Assembly (NCBI RefSeq): GCF_029931775.1
Contig: NC_079312.1
Location: 115,938,872-116,002,871, forward strand
Direction of reading: 5' to 3'
Length of the DNA: 64,000 nt
Source: Euleptes europaea
Taxonomy: Eukaryota > Chordata > Lepidosauria > Squamata > Sphaerodactylidae
In this document: one piece after another, positions 22,027 to 32,930 of the stretch
Position numbering within the stretch: position 1 is the first letter of the stretch
Layout of the letters: every line of letters starts with the position of its first letter
Program-made: the position numbers and the translations under genes
The notes under the pieces: model-generated
What the model saw: only the letters and a program-made list of their open reading frames with translations
Database searches by the model: none
What the model was told of the DNA's origin: nothing

Positions 22027-25000
22027 TCTTACCACTAGGAAACAGTATCCAAGGAATCCATACCATCAGCACAGGCCATATTCAGGAGTTGTCAATCAAT
22101 TTCCCAAGGTGACTGCTGAGGTTCTGGGCGCTTTTGACGTGAAGCTATTGTCATTCCATCTTGATGCAGCATGAAAGCCAGAAATGTGACCTTTGCACTC
22201 TGTAAAAATTTTTTGAGGAAGAGCTTGGCCGTCTTATTGAACAAGGAGGAGGCCTTGAACCAGTTACAGTGGGCTACCCCAATTGTGGTCATACTAAAAC
22301 CTAATGGTAAGGTGGGGATCTGTGGGGATTACAAGTGCCCTGTAAATAAGGCACTGAAACAGCATCTATATCCAGTGCCTGCAGTAATTCAGCTGTATGC
22401 TGTCCCTGCTTGAGGGAAAGTCGTTGCAAAACTGGATCAGCAGCTGATTGTTGATGATGGTATAGTAGATGCCCAACAAATCACCACACAACAAGGGACA
22501 TTCCAGGTGAAGTGACTCCACTTCAGAATTTCAATTGCTCTTGAAATGTTTCAACATTTCAAGGAGACCCTCTGTTTGGAATTCCAGGGGTTATTCCATG
22601 CTTTGATGATGTCCTAATAATGGGCTCAACAGAGGGTGAACTTGCTAAAAGGCTGCATGAAATCTTACTTTGTTTACACAAATCAGGACTCCATATTATA
22701 AACTATGTGAAATCAGAACTTCTAGAGTCACATTCTTGGGCTATTGTACTAATGCTTCTGGTATACACCCCGTTAAAGACAAGGTGCATGCACTCCAGGA
22801 TGCACCAACTCCAAAAACAAAGCAGGAGCTTCAAACCTCCCTGAGGATACTCATGTTTTACCATAACTTCCTTCCACAAAAAAGCAACCATTGCTGAGCC
22901 AGTGTGAGGATGCATTCCAAAACATTTAGAAGTTAATGACTTACAATGTCCTGTTTATACATTATGATGAAAAGAAACTACTATTCATTACCACTGATGG
23001 TGCTGAAACTGGGCTTAGCCACAAATTGTCAGATCATATGTTGCTAGCCCCCCCTTTCATCTGCACATCCCTCACTCCCAGCATGAATGTACATATGCCA
23101 TCTGTAACATCATGAACAAGCCCCAGTCCCTGCGAGGCAAGCACTGAACTTGGGGAGCAATCGCCACATTTTGTGTCTCCAGTTGGATTTGTAGCAAACA
23201 ACAGCTTTTAAAGAAGAAGTCTTTTGGTGGGAGAGACTTGGGAGGGCGAGTTGTACAAACAGGACAAAGGCAATCAAGCCCCACCAGGCTGAAAAACAAT
23301 GACACCTCTTCCTGGGATTGTCTTTTATATAGTATGCAGTTACTGACCATTTGGACATTAAGTTCCCTGTGACAGTCTGGAACATCCAAATTAAAATCTT
23401 GCCATTGTCTCAAGGTTCCCGCCAAATATATGTCTCAGCGTCATGCCATCCATTTTGTAACTTTGTCTTGTAACTCAAACAGTTCTATAGTTCTCTCCTG
23501 ATAAGTTGCCCAACACCCAAGTTATTCCTTTATTCTCTGTTGTAATATCTGTGTTCTGAAACAATCCCAAATTGTCCTATGGGCCCAAAATAGTATAACT
23601 AGCCTGGCGTAAGAGGAGAAATCTGATCCTGATCCTGGATATATCTTGCACTAGTTCCTTCTATGCAGACTAGGAAAAGTATATCTTTCCTCCTCATCTT
23701 GAGCTATCTCCATTTGTTTTCTAAAGCATACTGTACCACACAGGGAGCTGGCACTTTGCTCCTCTCTGCTATTTAGGCCTCACATCTGGAAGACTGGGCA
23801 CTGCTGCTCCTATGGACCCACTTCTCCTCTGTCCTATTCCCCATTTCCCCCACAATTACACCTCTAGCATAAAAGTAACTCCTGCTCCAAACTGGAGTTG
23901 CTCTAGTTGATTTTGAGTTGTTGTTGTTGTTATATTTTTTAGTTTAGATAAGGAATGTGCTATTTGTCTGTGCTTTGATTTGGTATTTGCTAATATTTGC
24001 TTGGGATAAAGTCTCCCCACACTATTGTACCAAATCCCTCAACAAACTCCATATTTCTTTTTAAATCTTTAAATCAGGTCTATGTCATCCTTTTCCTGCT
24101 GAAACTCGCTACTCACAGTCACCAGTTTAGGCGCTGTGGAACACAGGCAAGATGCTGCTGCAGTAATCTTGTTTGTCGGCATCCTAGAGGCACCTGGTTG
24201 GCCACTGTGAGAACAGACTGCTGGACTTGATGGGTCTTGGTCAGTCTGAACATACATACATATGTTTGTGGGGCTGTGGTAACGGGTACAGAGGCATCAA
24301 CTGCTTACTATTCAAGAACTATGTTATCTACTGAAAGAAATTATGCACATATGGATAGAGAAGCTCTTGCTGTTATCTCAGGCAACCAAAAAATTCTACA
24401 CCTACTTCTGTGGCAATGCTTTTGAAATCTGCACAGATCACAAAGCACAAGTTGCCAGACCATTTTGTCCACACCGCATGCTGCATGCTCAAGAATTGTT
24501 CATATGAAAACTCTAGCTGGATATCTGGTAGCTTGTAATTGACTTGGACATTGAAAAGACTAGTAATGAGTACAGCACATGCCAGACTACTAGGCATAAT
24601 CCACCAAGAGCACCTTATTTCCTTGGGAAGAGGACAAGAAGCCTTGGTCAAGAATTCATATTGCTTTTGCAGGTCCCTTCCAGGGAAAAAAACTTCTTGA
24701 TTGTGGTGGACTCCTATTCTAAATGTCTCAAAGTGCTTCTTTACAATTTCTTGTGCCCAACGCATTTGTCCACCTCTGAGAACTACTCTATACATTACAA
24801 CAAATGACGTGGTAAAAGCATGGACAATACACTTCAAAGGTTAGATGTGCATTAAGTCCACTTCTGATCACTTCAGAATCTCTGTGCAGACTTATCCTGT
24901 GTAAAGCCATTACCCTTTCACAAAACACCTGTGCAAAGTCTAAACTTTCTTGGAAGTATACTCATATGGGAGCTGGGGAATTGGACACTATTTCTATACT

Positions 25001-25459
25001 GGGTGAAGTAGAACTACAACCATTAGCCAATGAACTCAAACTAATGCAGCTACCTTATCAAGGCAACAGACAATACATTAAGGCCAATCTAGCTTAAGTC
25101 TATCTACCTGGCAGACAGGAAATAGAATAGAATTAGATTTTGAATACCGAAGAACAAAGGACTAATTGTTCATAAATTTGCATAAATAAACAGGATTTAA
25201 AGTTCTATAGCAGATCCCAGAACTGAGCATTTCTTGGGAAAATCTGCATTGTCTTGATGTGTTTGGATAAGTTCTCTGCTGACATAAAATCTTTATACCA
25301 GTGGACCTGTGCACACAAGGGCGTTGGACAGTGGGCATACCCCCCATTCTCGCTCTGAAACAAATATTGATCTTTTAAAATTAAGTTCTAGATAGTGTTT
25401 TTGATATGCGCAAGGTGTGAGTATGTGTGTTTTTGGACAAGGGGTGGTGGTTACAATAA

Positions 25460-25500
25460 CCAATCAGATGAAAGATTTTGAAGCTCAGGTATATATAAAG
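25460..25500 (+). promoter_or_regulatory. Promoter of RETN-like 1 (CCAAT and TATA boxes)
   Basis: CCAAT (25460-25464) and GTATATATAAAG (25489-25500) stand just upstream of an exon-1 sequence shared with RETN-like 2. The TATA to splice-donor distance is 56-57 bp, against about 59 bp in the other gene. The conserved arrangement in two copies is the main support. Confidence 0.75.
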
Positions 25501-25515
25501 GGGGCAGCACACTCA

Positions 25516-25546
25516 ATTTCTTGCAAGAAGTTCCTGATTCTAGATG
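25516..25546 (+). other. RETN-like 1 non-coding exon 1
   Basis: CAAGAAGTTCCTGATTCTAG followed by ATG and the donor GTGAGT at 25547. The same block (CAAGAAGTTCCTGGTTCTAG) precedes the donor of RETN-like 2 at 47067. The transcription start is estimated from the TATA box. Confidence 0.7.
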
Positions 25547-25683
25547 GTGAGTACATACTTGTTTGACAACACAGGGTGGGACATTATAATGGACAGGCTT
25601 CTTCTGTGTCTTCTGCCAATAGATTTCAAGAAAGGCTGTCAACTCAATCTCATCAAACTCAATTATAAAATTAATTAACATTT

Positions 25684-25805
25684 ATTTCTTTATTTACTTA
25701 ATTTATTTATATCCTGCCTTTCTCTCCAATGGGGACCCAGCAAGTTTTCATGGTAGAGTGGGGGTTCAAACCTGGGTTTCCCAGGTGCTAGTCCAGCACT
25801 TTGAG
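25684..25805 (-). repeat. tRNA-derived SINE with L2-type tail, degenerate
   Basis: Read on -, a CTGGACTAGCACCTGGGAAA head leads to GGTTTGAACCCC (box B) and a GAGAAAGGCAGGATATAAAT tail. Confidence 0.65.
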
Positions 25806-26045
25806 AGCAAGGGTGGTATAGTGGTTAAGATTTGTGGACTCTAATCTGGATAACCGGGTTTGATTCCTCACTCTTCAACATGCAGCCTGCTGGGTGACCT
25901 TGGGCTAGTCACAGTTCTCTTTGAACTCTCTCAGCCTCACCTACCTCACAAGGTGCCTGTTGTGGAAGGGGAAGGGAAGGGAATTGTAAGCCGCTTTGAG
26001 ACTCCTTTGGTAGAGAAAAGTGGGGTATAAAAACCAACTCTATTT
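25806..26045 (+). repeat. tRNA-derived SINE, family B
   Basis: GGGTGGTATAGTGGTTAAG, GGGTTTGATTCCTCAC, CTGGGTGACCTTGGGC, CTACCTCACAAGG and a tail of AAAACCAACTCT. Lies in intron 1 of RETN-like 1. Confidence 0.85.
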
Positions 26046-26947
26046 CTAGAGTTGCTAGCTCTATTTCTAATGGGCTAAATTGATTAATTACCAGTTAACT
26101 ATTACAATAGCTCAATGGAGGTAATGCTTCAGAAATGCTTCAGACTACTCAGTGAAGTACCTGTATCAGTTTCTCTTAACTCAATTGGAGTTTCAAATTG
26201 AATCTGGCTAGGAAAACTGTCTTGAATTCTTTCCCTGCAGCTAGAGATGTTCCTAGACTAGACAGAACAAGATCTGGGCTCTTCTCCGTGCCAACCAGGT
26301 GCTCTATCTCTCAGCCATGGCCCCATCCCAAGTAACAAAGTGGGAACATGGGATGCAACAGACTGTATATATAAGGAGGATCTCCCCAACAACTTGTTCT
26401 TCTCTCCTATTAGAATAAATTGTTTAGCTTAAATGCTGGTTACAGTCAGCTGCTAGACTCCCAAGCAGAAAAACACAATTTTATGTCTTTTACGTAAGTA
26501 TAGTGTTCAAGTGACCATTTTTGCAGAATTTTGTAGATGATATTATGAAAGGTTATATTGCGATCAGGAATGACTGACACTATTTTATAAATATTTATAG
26601 ACTTTTAAACTATTTTTTAATTAATTAGATATGGTTCAAACTTAATTATTTTCTTTTGCTTTTTTTTTTAATGGTAACTGTCTCTAGTTCCACATACAGG
26701 CCTTCATCCATACCCTCCATCAACAATACTTTCCCCCTTCCCTCTTTGTTTTCCTTTTTTGCTTCAAAGGTGAGCCAGCTTGAGAAAGAGTTCTTTGATG
26801 TTCAGAGTTTGCCAAACTAAATCATGTTCTTGTCCACGTGAGATTAGGTGTTCTCCCTGCCCTCCCCTGCCCTCTAGATTCTACTGCCCTGACATAGCAC
26901 AGTATGTGATGACAGCAATTATTCCTCTGCAGGATTCGCTGCACAAG

Positions 26948-29900
26948 ATGATGAAGGTTACCATGTTTCTGTTGGTTGCTGTGTTGATCTTGACCCAGTA
27001 CACCAGTGTTCAGTCGTGTGCTGTTGATAATGCGATTGACCAGAAGATCGCGGCATCTGTTGCCGCCAAAGGTATTTGAGTCTGTGTGGACCATTAATGA
27101 TGCTTTAAATTCTATGTCTCATTGCCCTTCTAAAACTCTCGGTTTCTCCCAGGATGAATTGCCTGGTTCTAACAAAAACTAATTGTTCTTGCTTAGAAGA
27201 TCAGAAAGCCAAACTTGGCTACTAAAGTTGCTTTTCTGAATTTCCACATACTCTCTGCTTCTCTGGATGACTACTGCACAAGGGAGCCCAAGCCACCATC
27301 ACCCTGTGCAAGCTGCAAGGAGGCAGGAAACTGACACCTGCCCTCCTCCTCTTCCCCTTGCACCATGGGAGAGGGAAGGAGGACAATGGTCTGTCAAGGA
27401 ACCTCCCAAGGCTGCTGGTTGCCACAACCGGTCCCAATGCCCAAGTGGGCGGAGCAGTGGTAGGATTCTTTGGCAACCCTCCATCTCTGGTGGTCTAGGC
27501 CTAGGAGCACCTAGTGGATGGACTAGCCCTGTACTGCCACCATCTGTCCTAACCTGTCCTCTGGTGAGGGTGCTGGTGGCCACTGAATTTGCTCCTCAAC
27601 CACTGTCTTCACAAGCTGAAAGCAACAGCCACCTCATCTTCTTCCTCACAGAAAGGGTGGTTGAGTAGGGTGGCCAGGTCCCTCTTCGCCACCGGCGGGA
27701 GATTTTTTGGGGTGGAGCCTGAGGAGGGCGGGGTTTGGGGAAGGGAGGGACTTCAATGCCATAGTGTTCAATTGCCGAAGCGGCCATTTTTCTCCAGGCG
27801 ATCTGATCTCTATCCGCTGGAGATCAGTTGAATTAGCAGGAGATCGCCTGCTACTGCCTGGCAGTTGGCAACCCTATGGTTGAGGTGTGACTGCAGTGAC
27901 CACAGCAGCTTGCTCATCTTTTTGTAAGGAGGAGGCGGTGTGTGGTGAAGAAGCAGTAGTAGCTACAGTCACATCTGATGTGATGAAATGATGAGGAAGA
28001 AGCAGCAGGAGTTGCTGCTACCTCCTTCCCTCATCATCCACCATGACTGGCCCCACAGAATTACAAAACTGGGCCAAATATGGGCTGGTCATATGAATTA
28101 TACAGCTTTAAGGTTGACAATGAGGTAACTGAAATTGTTCAAGACTTTCTATTCCTTGGCTCCATCATCAATCAAAAGGGAGACTGCAACCAAGAAATCA
28201 GGAGTTTGAGACTGGGAAGGGCAGCCATGAAGGGGCTAACAAAGATTATTAAGTGTTAGGATGTGTTACTGGCAGCCAATAGTATTCCCTATTGCTATAT
28301 ATGGGTGTGACAGTTGGACAATGAAGAAAGCTGACAGGAAGATAGTAGATTCCTTTGAAATGTGGTGTTGGAGGAGAGTGTTACAGATACCGTGGATCGC
28401 CAAAAAGACAAATAAGTGGGTTCGAGCCTGAACCATCCCTAGATGCTAAAATTACTTAACTGAGGTTATCACGCTTTGGTCAAATTATGAGAAGATGAGT
28501 CACTGGAAAAGACAATAATAGTAGGAAAAGTTGAAGGCAGCAGGAAAAGAGGAAGATCCATCATGAGATGGATTGACTCAATCAAAGAAGCCACAGCCCT
28601 GAGTTTGCAAAATACCTTGATGGACCACTGATCTGATTAAGTAAAAGGCAGCTTCATGCATTCTTATGTGTTCAGTTTGTTATGATTGTGCAATTCTGAA
28701 CTTATAATAACAACTAAAGCCTCTCTTCTTCTCCCCAGGCCCGGGGAAAAGGGGGATTAGGAATACCCAGTTATAAAGGGGCATCACCAGCCAACAGGAA
28801 GTAGTTAATTAAGCAGAGATCAGAAGCTGTTTCAAAAGAGGTGTAGGGAAAATTTGAAGGGACTGGAAGGTGAGGCTTTCGTTACTGTTTTTCTCCTTTG
28901 CTGCAAAGTGTGCTCATTTATTTTTCCCCGTTTTCATTATCGTAATTTGTAATAAGGAAGGAGATAAGTATTTTTTCCCCTAAATCAATGTGAATCTGTG
29001 GCCAGGGCAGACATGGTCCAGAGGACCCAAGATAGGATTTCTGTCAGAGCAGGTTTCTGGACAGCCAACATACCAAATTTCTAAATAATAAAGAAATAAA
29101 ATTGTATGGCTGACTGGACAGGGTATAACCCTGCTTGTCTGAGAATGAGACTGATCCTACTTGCATCTACTTGTCTATATGGTAACGGGAAAAAATAAAC
29201 CTCTTCAGCTTGAGCAAGGGTAGTTTGTGGTGACAGTAACCCCCTTACTTATCTTGCAGTGACCGCTGCCCTGGCAAATGCCCATCTGGTTTGTACAAAT
29301 GTGCATTCAAGGGGACGTCTTGCCGTCTGTCCTTCAGGTGAGTCACTCCATGTTGCTATTTTGGGAGAGACTTAGAAGTTGGGGTATTGACAACAGGCGG
29401 GCATGAAGAGAAATTACTCTACAGGCAGATTTTTTAAAAATCCCATGGGTATTTGCTTGCCTTGGGTATACATGGGTATAAAGTGCAAGCTAGTTTGCTG
29501 CAAGTTGGTTGGCTTGGCTACCATGCACAACAGCAAGCACTTGTATGTTATGATGCTGAAAAATTAAGATCCTCTGTTATTAAGGTTACTTACCAGCTCT
29601 GGGCTGGGATATACCTGGAGATTTGGGGGGGGGGGTGGAGCCTGAGGAGGGCAGGGTTTGGGGAGGGGAGGGCTTTCTATGGGGTATAATGCCATAGAGT
29701 CCACCTTCTAAAGTGGCCATTTTCTCCAGGGGAACTGATCTCTGTTGCCTGGAGATCAATTATAATCCCAGGAAACATAGAATCATAGAGTTGTAGGGGA
29801 CCATACAGGCCATCTACTCCAACCCCCTACTCAAGGCAGGATCAGCCTAGAACATCCCTGACAAGTATTTGTCATCTCTAGTCACCACCTGGAGGTTGGC

Positions 29901-30099
29901 AACCCTATCTGTCATGTAGTGGATGAAGTGTTCAACTGCCTTTCACTGTAACCTCTTTTTTTCCTAAGGTTACAAAATTACTGCCTGTGCCTGTGGATAT
30001 GGTTGTGGTTCCTGGGATATTCAGGGTGAAAATGTCTGTCACTGCCAGTGTGCCGTCATGGACTGGGCATCTGCCCGGTGTTGCAAAGTGGGCATCTGA
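26948..30099 (+). CDS. RETN: Resistin-family secreted protein (RETN-like 1), 3 coding exons
   Basis: Coding exons 26948-27071, 29260-29337 and 29969-30099 have clean AG/GT borders (CTCTGCAG before exon 2, donors GTATTT and GTGAGT, CTTGCAG and TTCCTAAG acceptors), and every join is phase 1. The product is 110 residues, near the 108 of human resistin. It starts MMKVTMFLLVAVLIL, a signal peptide, then a short helical tail with Cys (QSCAVDN), and then the Cys-rich head: CTNVHSRGR, CACGYGCGSWDI, CHCQC, MDWASARCC. I count 11 Cys, as in mouse resistin: one for chain linking and ten for the jelly-roll fold. Resistins are secreted multimeric signals tied to metabolism and inflammation in mammals; the role here is inferred. 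The second ATG is equally possible as start. It could be called RETN or RETNL (RELM); orthology needs a tree. Confidence 0.93.
27666..27876 (-). mobile_element. hAT-like MITE with exact 8-bp TSD, in RETN-like 1 intron 2
   Basis: Starts TAGGGTGGCCAGG, ends TGGCAACCCTA, flanked by TGGTTGAG at 27658-27665 and 27877-27884. 211 bp. Confidence 0.92.
28080..28625 (+). mobile_element. BovB (RTE) LINE C-terminal fragment
   Basis: Across several frames it reads the BovB C-terminus: FLGSIINQKGDCNQEI, then MRWIDSIKEATALSLQ. BovB is abundant in squamates and ruminants. Stops and frameshifts are frequent, so the copy is dead. Confidence 0.85.
28612..28675 (+). repeat. SINE family A tail
   Basis: TTGATGGACCACTGATCTG and GGCAGCTTCATGCATTC: the last ~60 bp of family A attached to the end of the BovB fragment. 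Confidence 0.7.
29581..29907 (-). mobile_element. hAT-like MITE, in RETN-like 1 intron 3
   Basis: Starts TAAGGTTACTT, ends TGGCAACCCTA, flanked by TCTGTTAT (29573-29580) and TCTGTCAT (29908-29915), 7 of 8 matching. Same subfamily as 4357-4576. A CR1 end interrupts it. Confidence 0.85.
29772..29872 (-). mobile_element. CR1 LINE 3' end inside the MITE
   Basis: Starts with ACATAGAATCATAGAGTTG and continues with CCATCTACTCCAACCCCCT, the reverse of a CR1 3' tail ending in ATTCTATG. Confidence 0.8.
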
Positions 30100-30146
30100 T
30101 AATTCCTCAGCTGCTTGCTGGCTTTGTGGATCAAACTACTGTGATC

Positions 30147-30152
30147 AATAAA
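30147..30152 (+). terminator. Poly(A) signal of RETN-like 1
   Basis: AATAAA, 48 bases after the TGA stop. The context ATCAATAAAAGCATTC resembles that of the other gene (CTCAATAAAAGCATCT), so the two 3' UTRs are homologous. Confidence 0.85.
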
Positions 30153-30579
30153 AGCATTCATCATTTTTGGAGGAGTCCAGTGTTTGAGTATTTACCCTGG
30201 AGGCTGAGAAACCAAGGGGAGGAGAACTGCAGAGCCAATGGGACATATGCCGCCACTCCTTGGTGCCATTTACAATATGGATTTGAATAATAAACACAAT
30301 TTTCAAGAGAAATAGGGAAAAGATCTAAGAGGTATAGCTCCCAATGAAGTATGGAGGTGTGTATTAACAAATGGATCTAAATTCACGGTTCCTTCACAGT
30401 TTAAAAAAAAATCTTTTTGAAAATGCTAGTTCAATGATCTATCTCCCTGTACAAACTAGCAAAAAAATTATAGGAATGCATTAGACTTGTGCTGGTACTA
30501 TAAATTACTTAGAACTGACTTCTATCATATGCGGTATAAGCACTAAAAATATTGGCAATCTTGTTCAGATTCAATGAAG

Positions 30580-32140
30580 GTCGGTATTGGAATTGATTTT
30601 TCTTTCTCAACTGAAACTTTCTATTTTTTCTCAAAGTTTTATTGTTATATAAAGGAAGGTTACAGAAGGGAAAAGGGGACAGGGGATAATATAAGGGTGT
30701 CCAACATACAATTATAAAAAAAATTGAATACAAGAATACAAAATAAACCAGGCATACTATGTTGCCCTGCAATTCTACACCATTTTGTGGTCAAGTATTC
30801 ACTCTTGTTCTAAAATAAAAAAGATATTAAAGCTTATGACATATTCTTAAAATGGCCATTTTATAAACTATTAAACATATTGAATATCTCTGTTATCACT
30901 CTGCCATCAGAATTATTTCTTTACATTTCTCTGCTGTTTTGTCTCGATGGTCAAGATTATTCTCTAAATATTAAATTAGATTGAGTATTGGTTCTTGTAG
31001 GTTATCCGGGTTGTGTAACCGTGGTCTTGGTATTTTCTTTCCTGACATTTTGCCAGCAGCTGTGGCAGGCATCTTCAGAGGAGTAACAGTGTCTCTCAGT
31101 GTCAAGTGTGTAGGAAGAGTAATATATAGTCAGAAAGGGGTTGGGTTTGAGCTGAATCATTGTCCTGCAAAAAGTAACAAAGGTAATGTGCTAACCATTG
31201 TCCTGTAAGTATCAAGATAATGTGCTGATGAGGGTGTGGTATGTTAATATGGAACCATTGTATCCTGAAGTGATCTGTTAATGTGTGAAATCCAAAGCTA
31301 ATCTGCATGGCTATTGTTGACTGTAGAAACAACCCTTTCTGACTATATATTACTCTTCCTACACACTTGACACTGAGAGACACTGTCCTTCAGTGTTACT
31401 CCTCTGAAGATGCCTGCCACAGCTGCTGGTGAAACGTCAGGAAAGAAAATACCAAGACCATGGTTACACAACCCGGATAACCTACAAGAACCAATGAACT
31501 CTGACCGTGAAAGCCTTCGACAATATTTAGATTGAGTATCCTTGACTTTTGTTAGTATCTACCTTGTTATTTTATTATTGTTAGTTTCAAACCTCAACAT
31601 ATAAAATAATTTCCACTTTTCATAGAACTGCTCATATTTCGACTTGTCACTTGTATTTATCATATAGGTCATTTTCGTCATGGTAGCATACTCCATCAGT
31701 TTTTCCTTCCATTCTTCTATATCTAAAAGAAGTGGTTGTTTCCATTTCCTCACTAAAACTGTTCTGGCAGTGATTGCAGCATATTTAAATAGATCCTTAA
31801 GTTGCAAGGGTAAATCTGGTGGTGTTATACCTAAGAGCATGTTCTTGGGATCTAATGGGAATTTCTGATGAAACATCTTTTTAAGTTCTTGATGGATAGT
31901 GTTCCAGTACAACTGTAGCTTCGGGCAATTCCACCATACATGATTATAAGAACCATCTAGTGTATTACACTTCCAACAAGCCGCTTGGCTTGTTTTATTG
32001 GTTTTGTGCATCTTCGTCACCATGTTTGGGGTAAGGTGCCATCTATAATACATCTTGTACCAGTTTTCTCGAATTTCCTGACTAGTAGTAAACTTCAGCT
32101 CCATAGATAAACTACGTACCAAAGGTTTCAAAAAAGGAAC
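30580..32140 (-). mobile_element. L1 ORF2 C-terminus and 3' UTR, split by an insert
   Basis: The - strand reads 190 residues of an L1 C-terminal domain (32131-31559): WYKMYYRWHLTPNMV, ACWKCNTLDGSYNHVWWNC and KYEQFYEKWKLF. The Cys/His cluster (CWKC...HVWWNC) is typical of L1. The 3' UTR continues to about 30580 but is interrupted by a 538-bp insert at 30989-31526. Confidence 0.85.
30989..31526. mobile_element. Inverted-repeat element, PLE-type, 13-bp TSD
   Basis: Flanked by TTAGATTGAGTAT on both sides (30976-30988 and 31527-31539). Two arms of about 140-150 bp in inverse order (starting TTGGTTCTTGTAGG and ending CCTACAAGAACCAA) enclose about 190 bp. CTGAAGA (31404-31410) and GAAAC (31431-31435) bracket a possible short stem. 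The long inverted terminal blocks, variable TSD and this motif fit a PLE with inverted terminal repeats; no polymerase is present. Confidence 0.6.
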
Positions 32141-32329
32141 GTACTATTGTCTTTCATCACAGCCACCAGAATCATTTTTGTGAGATACTGTAAACAAGAA
32201 TCAGCTTCAAAAAAATCAAGAATGGGTGCAAAAAAGTTTTAGAGGCTTACCAGCTGGTTAAATTGGCAGTTCTAAGGAATGGAAAAGACGTACAACAGAT
32301 TGAACTGATTTGGAAGCCAATAATGCAAA

Positions 32330-32592
32330 AACTGAGAGCCAGCATGGTATAGTGGTTAAGGTGGGAAATCCAGGTTCAAATCCCACTCATGCCCTGGAAG
32401 CTTGTTGGAAGACCTTGGGCCAGTCAAACACTCTCAGCCCTAACCCTGGCTAGTATTTGGATGGGAGACCTTCAAGGAATACCAATGTGACATGGAGGCA
32501 GGCAATGGCAAATAACCTCCGAATGCCTCTTGCCTTGAAAACCCTATGGGGTCACCATAAGTCAGCTGTGACCTGACGACAAAAAAATTTCT
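32330..32592 (+). repeat. Composite SINE: tRNA head, 5S-like middle, BovB-type tail
   Basis: GAGCCAGCATGGTATAGTGG and GGTTCAAATCCC come from a tRNA-type head. CTAGTATTTGGATGGGAGACC (32450-32470) matches the 3' part of 5S rRNA. The tail GGCAATGGCAAAT...CTTGCCTTGAAAACCC...CTGTGACCTGACG is the BovB-like tail found on squamate SINEs. Confidence 0.75.
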
Positions 32593-32685
32593 AAAGCGGA
32601 GTCATTTTGCCAAGTAGGATCTTTATTTTATATTTTATTTCTAAGTTTAATTATTGCATGTAAAGCATATCTTAAATTTTAAAAA

Positions 32686-32760
32686 ATGTTAGGAAAAGTT
32701 GAAGGCAGTAGAAAAAGCAGAAGAGTCAACATGAGATTAACTGAGTCAGAAAAGTCAGAA
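32686..32760 (+). mobile_element. BovB fragment, left part of a split copy
   Basis: GGAAAAGTTGAAGGCAGTAG and the following 50 bases match the same place in the BovB copies at 28520 and 46618. The copy resumes at about 34722. Confidence 0.75.
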
Positions 32761-32930
32761 ACTGAAATAAGATAAAGCAGCGTTTCCCAACCTGTGGGTC
32801 AGGACCCAACAATGGGTTGCGAAGCCTTTGGAATTGGGTCACAAGTCAGCCCTCTCAAAGGGTGGCTCCTGTCTTTTGCATCCTTTTCTTTCTTTCCTCC
32901 TCGCCAACTTCTCACATCCTCATCCCCCCA

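Larger units (their letters stand above)
20990..25190 (+). mobile_element. Ty3/Gypsy-type retroelement fossil, badly decayed
   Basis: Parts seen in order: a gag-like stretch near 21.1-21.2 kb (ADYIAKRCLLSLHCN, then RDCLVCGV), reverse transcriptase near 22.2-22.9 kb (WATPIVVILKPNGK, GDYKCPVNKAL, then SGIHPVKDKVHAL), RNase H near 24.3 kb (STERNYAHMDREALAV) and an integrase-start remnant near 24.7 kb (VVDSYSKCLKV). An L2-like segment, a microsatellite and about 1 kb of unrelated sequence lie within it. The element is broken many times and has no identified LTRs. A diverged ~200-bp direct repeat (about 21245-21445 and 24935-25145) may be part of it. Old by divergence. Confidence 0.75.

Noticed and set aside
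26780-26947. Upstream start for RETN-like 1 (a longer N-terminus)
   Set aside because: It reads through the CTCTGCAG acceptor into intron 1; the signal peptide begins at 26948 and this matches RETN-like 2.
27267-27668. 133-residue open frame in RETN-like 1 intron 2
   Set aside because: No splice context, no domain, and overlapping frames on the other strand.
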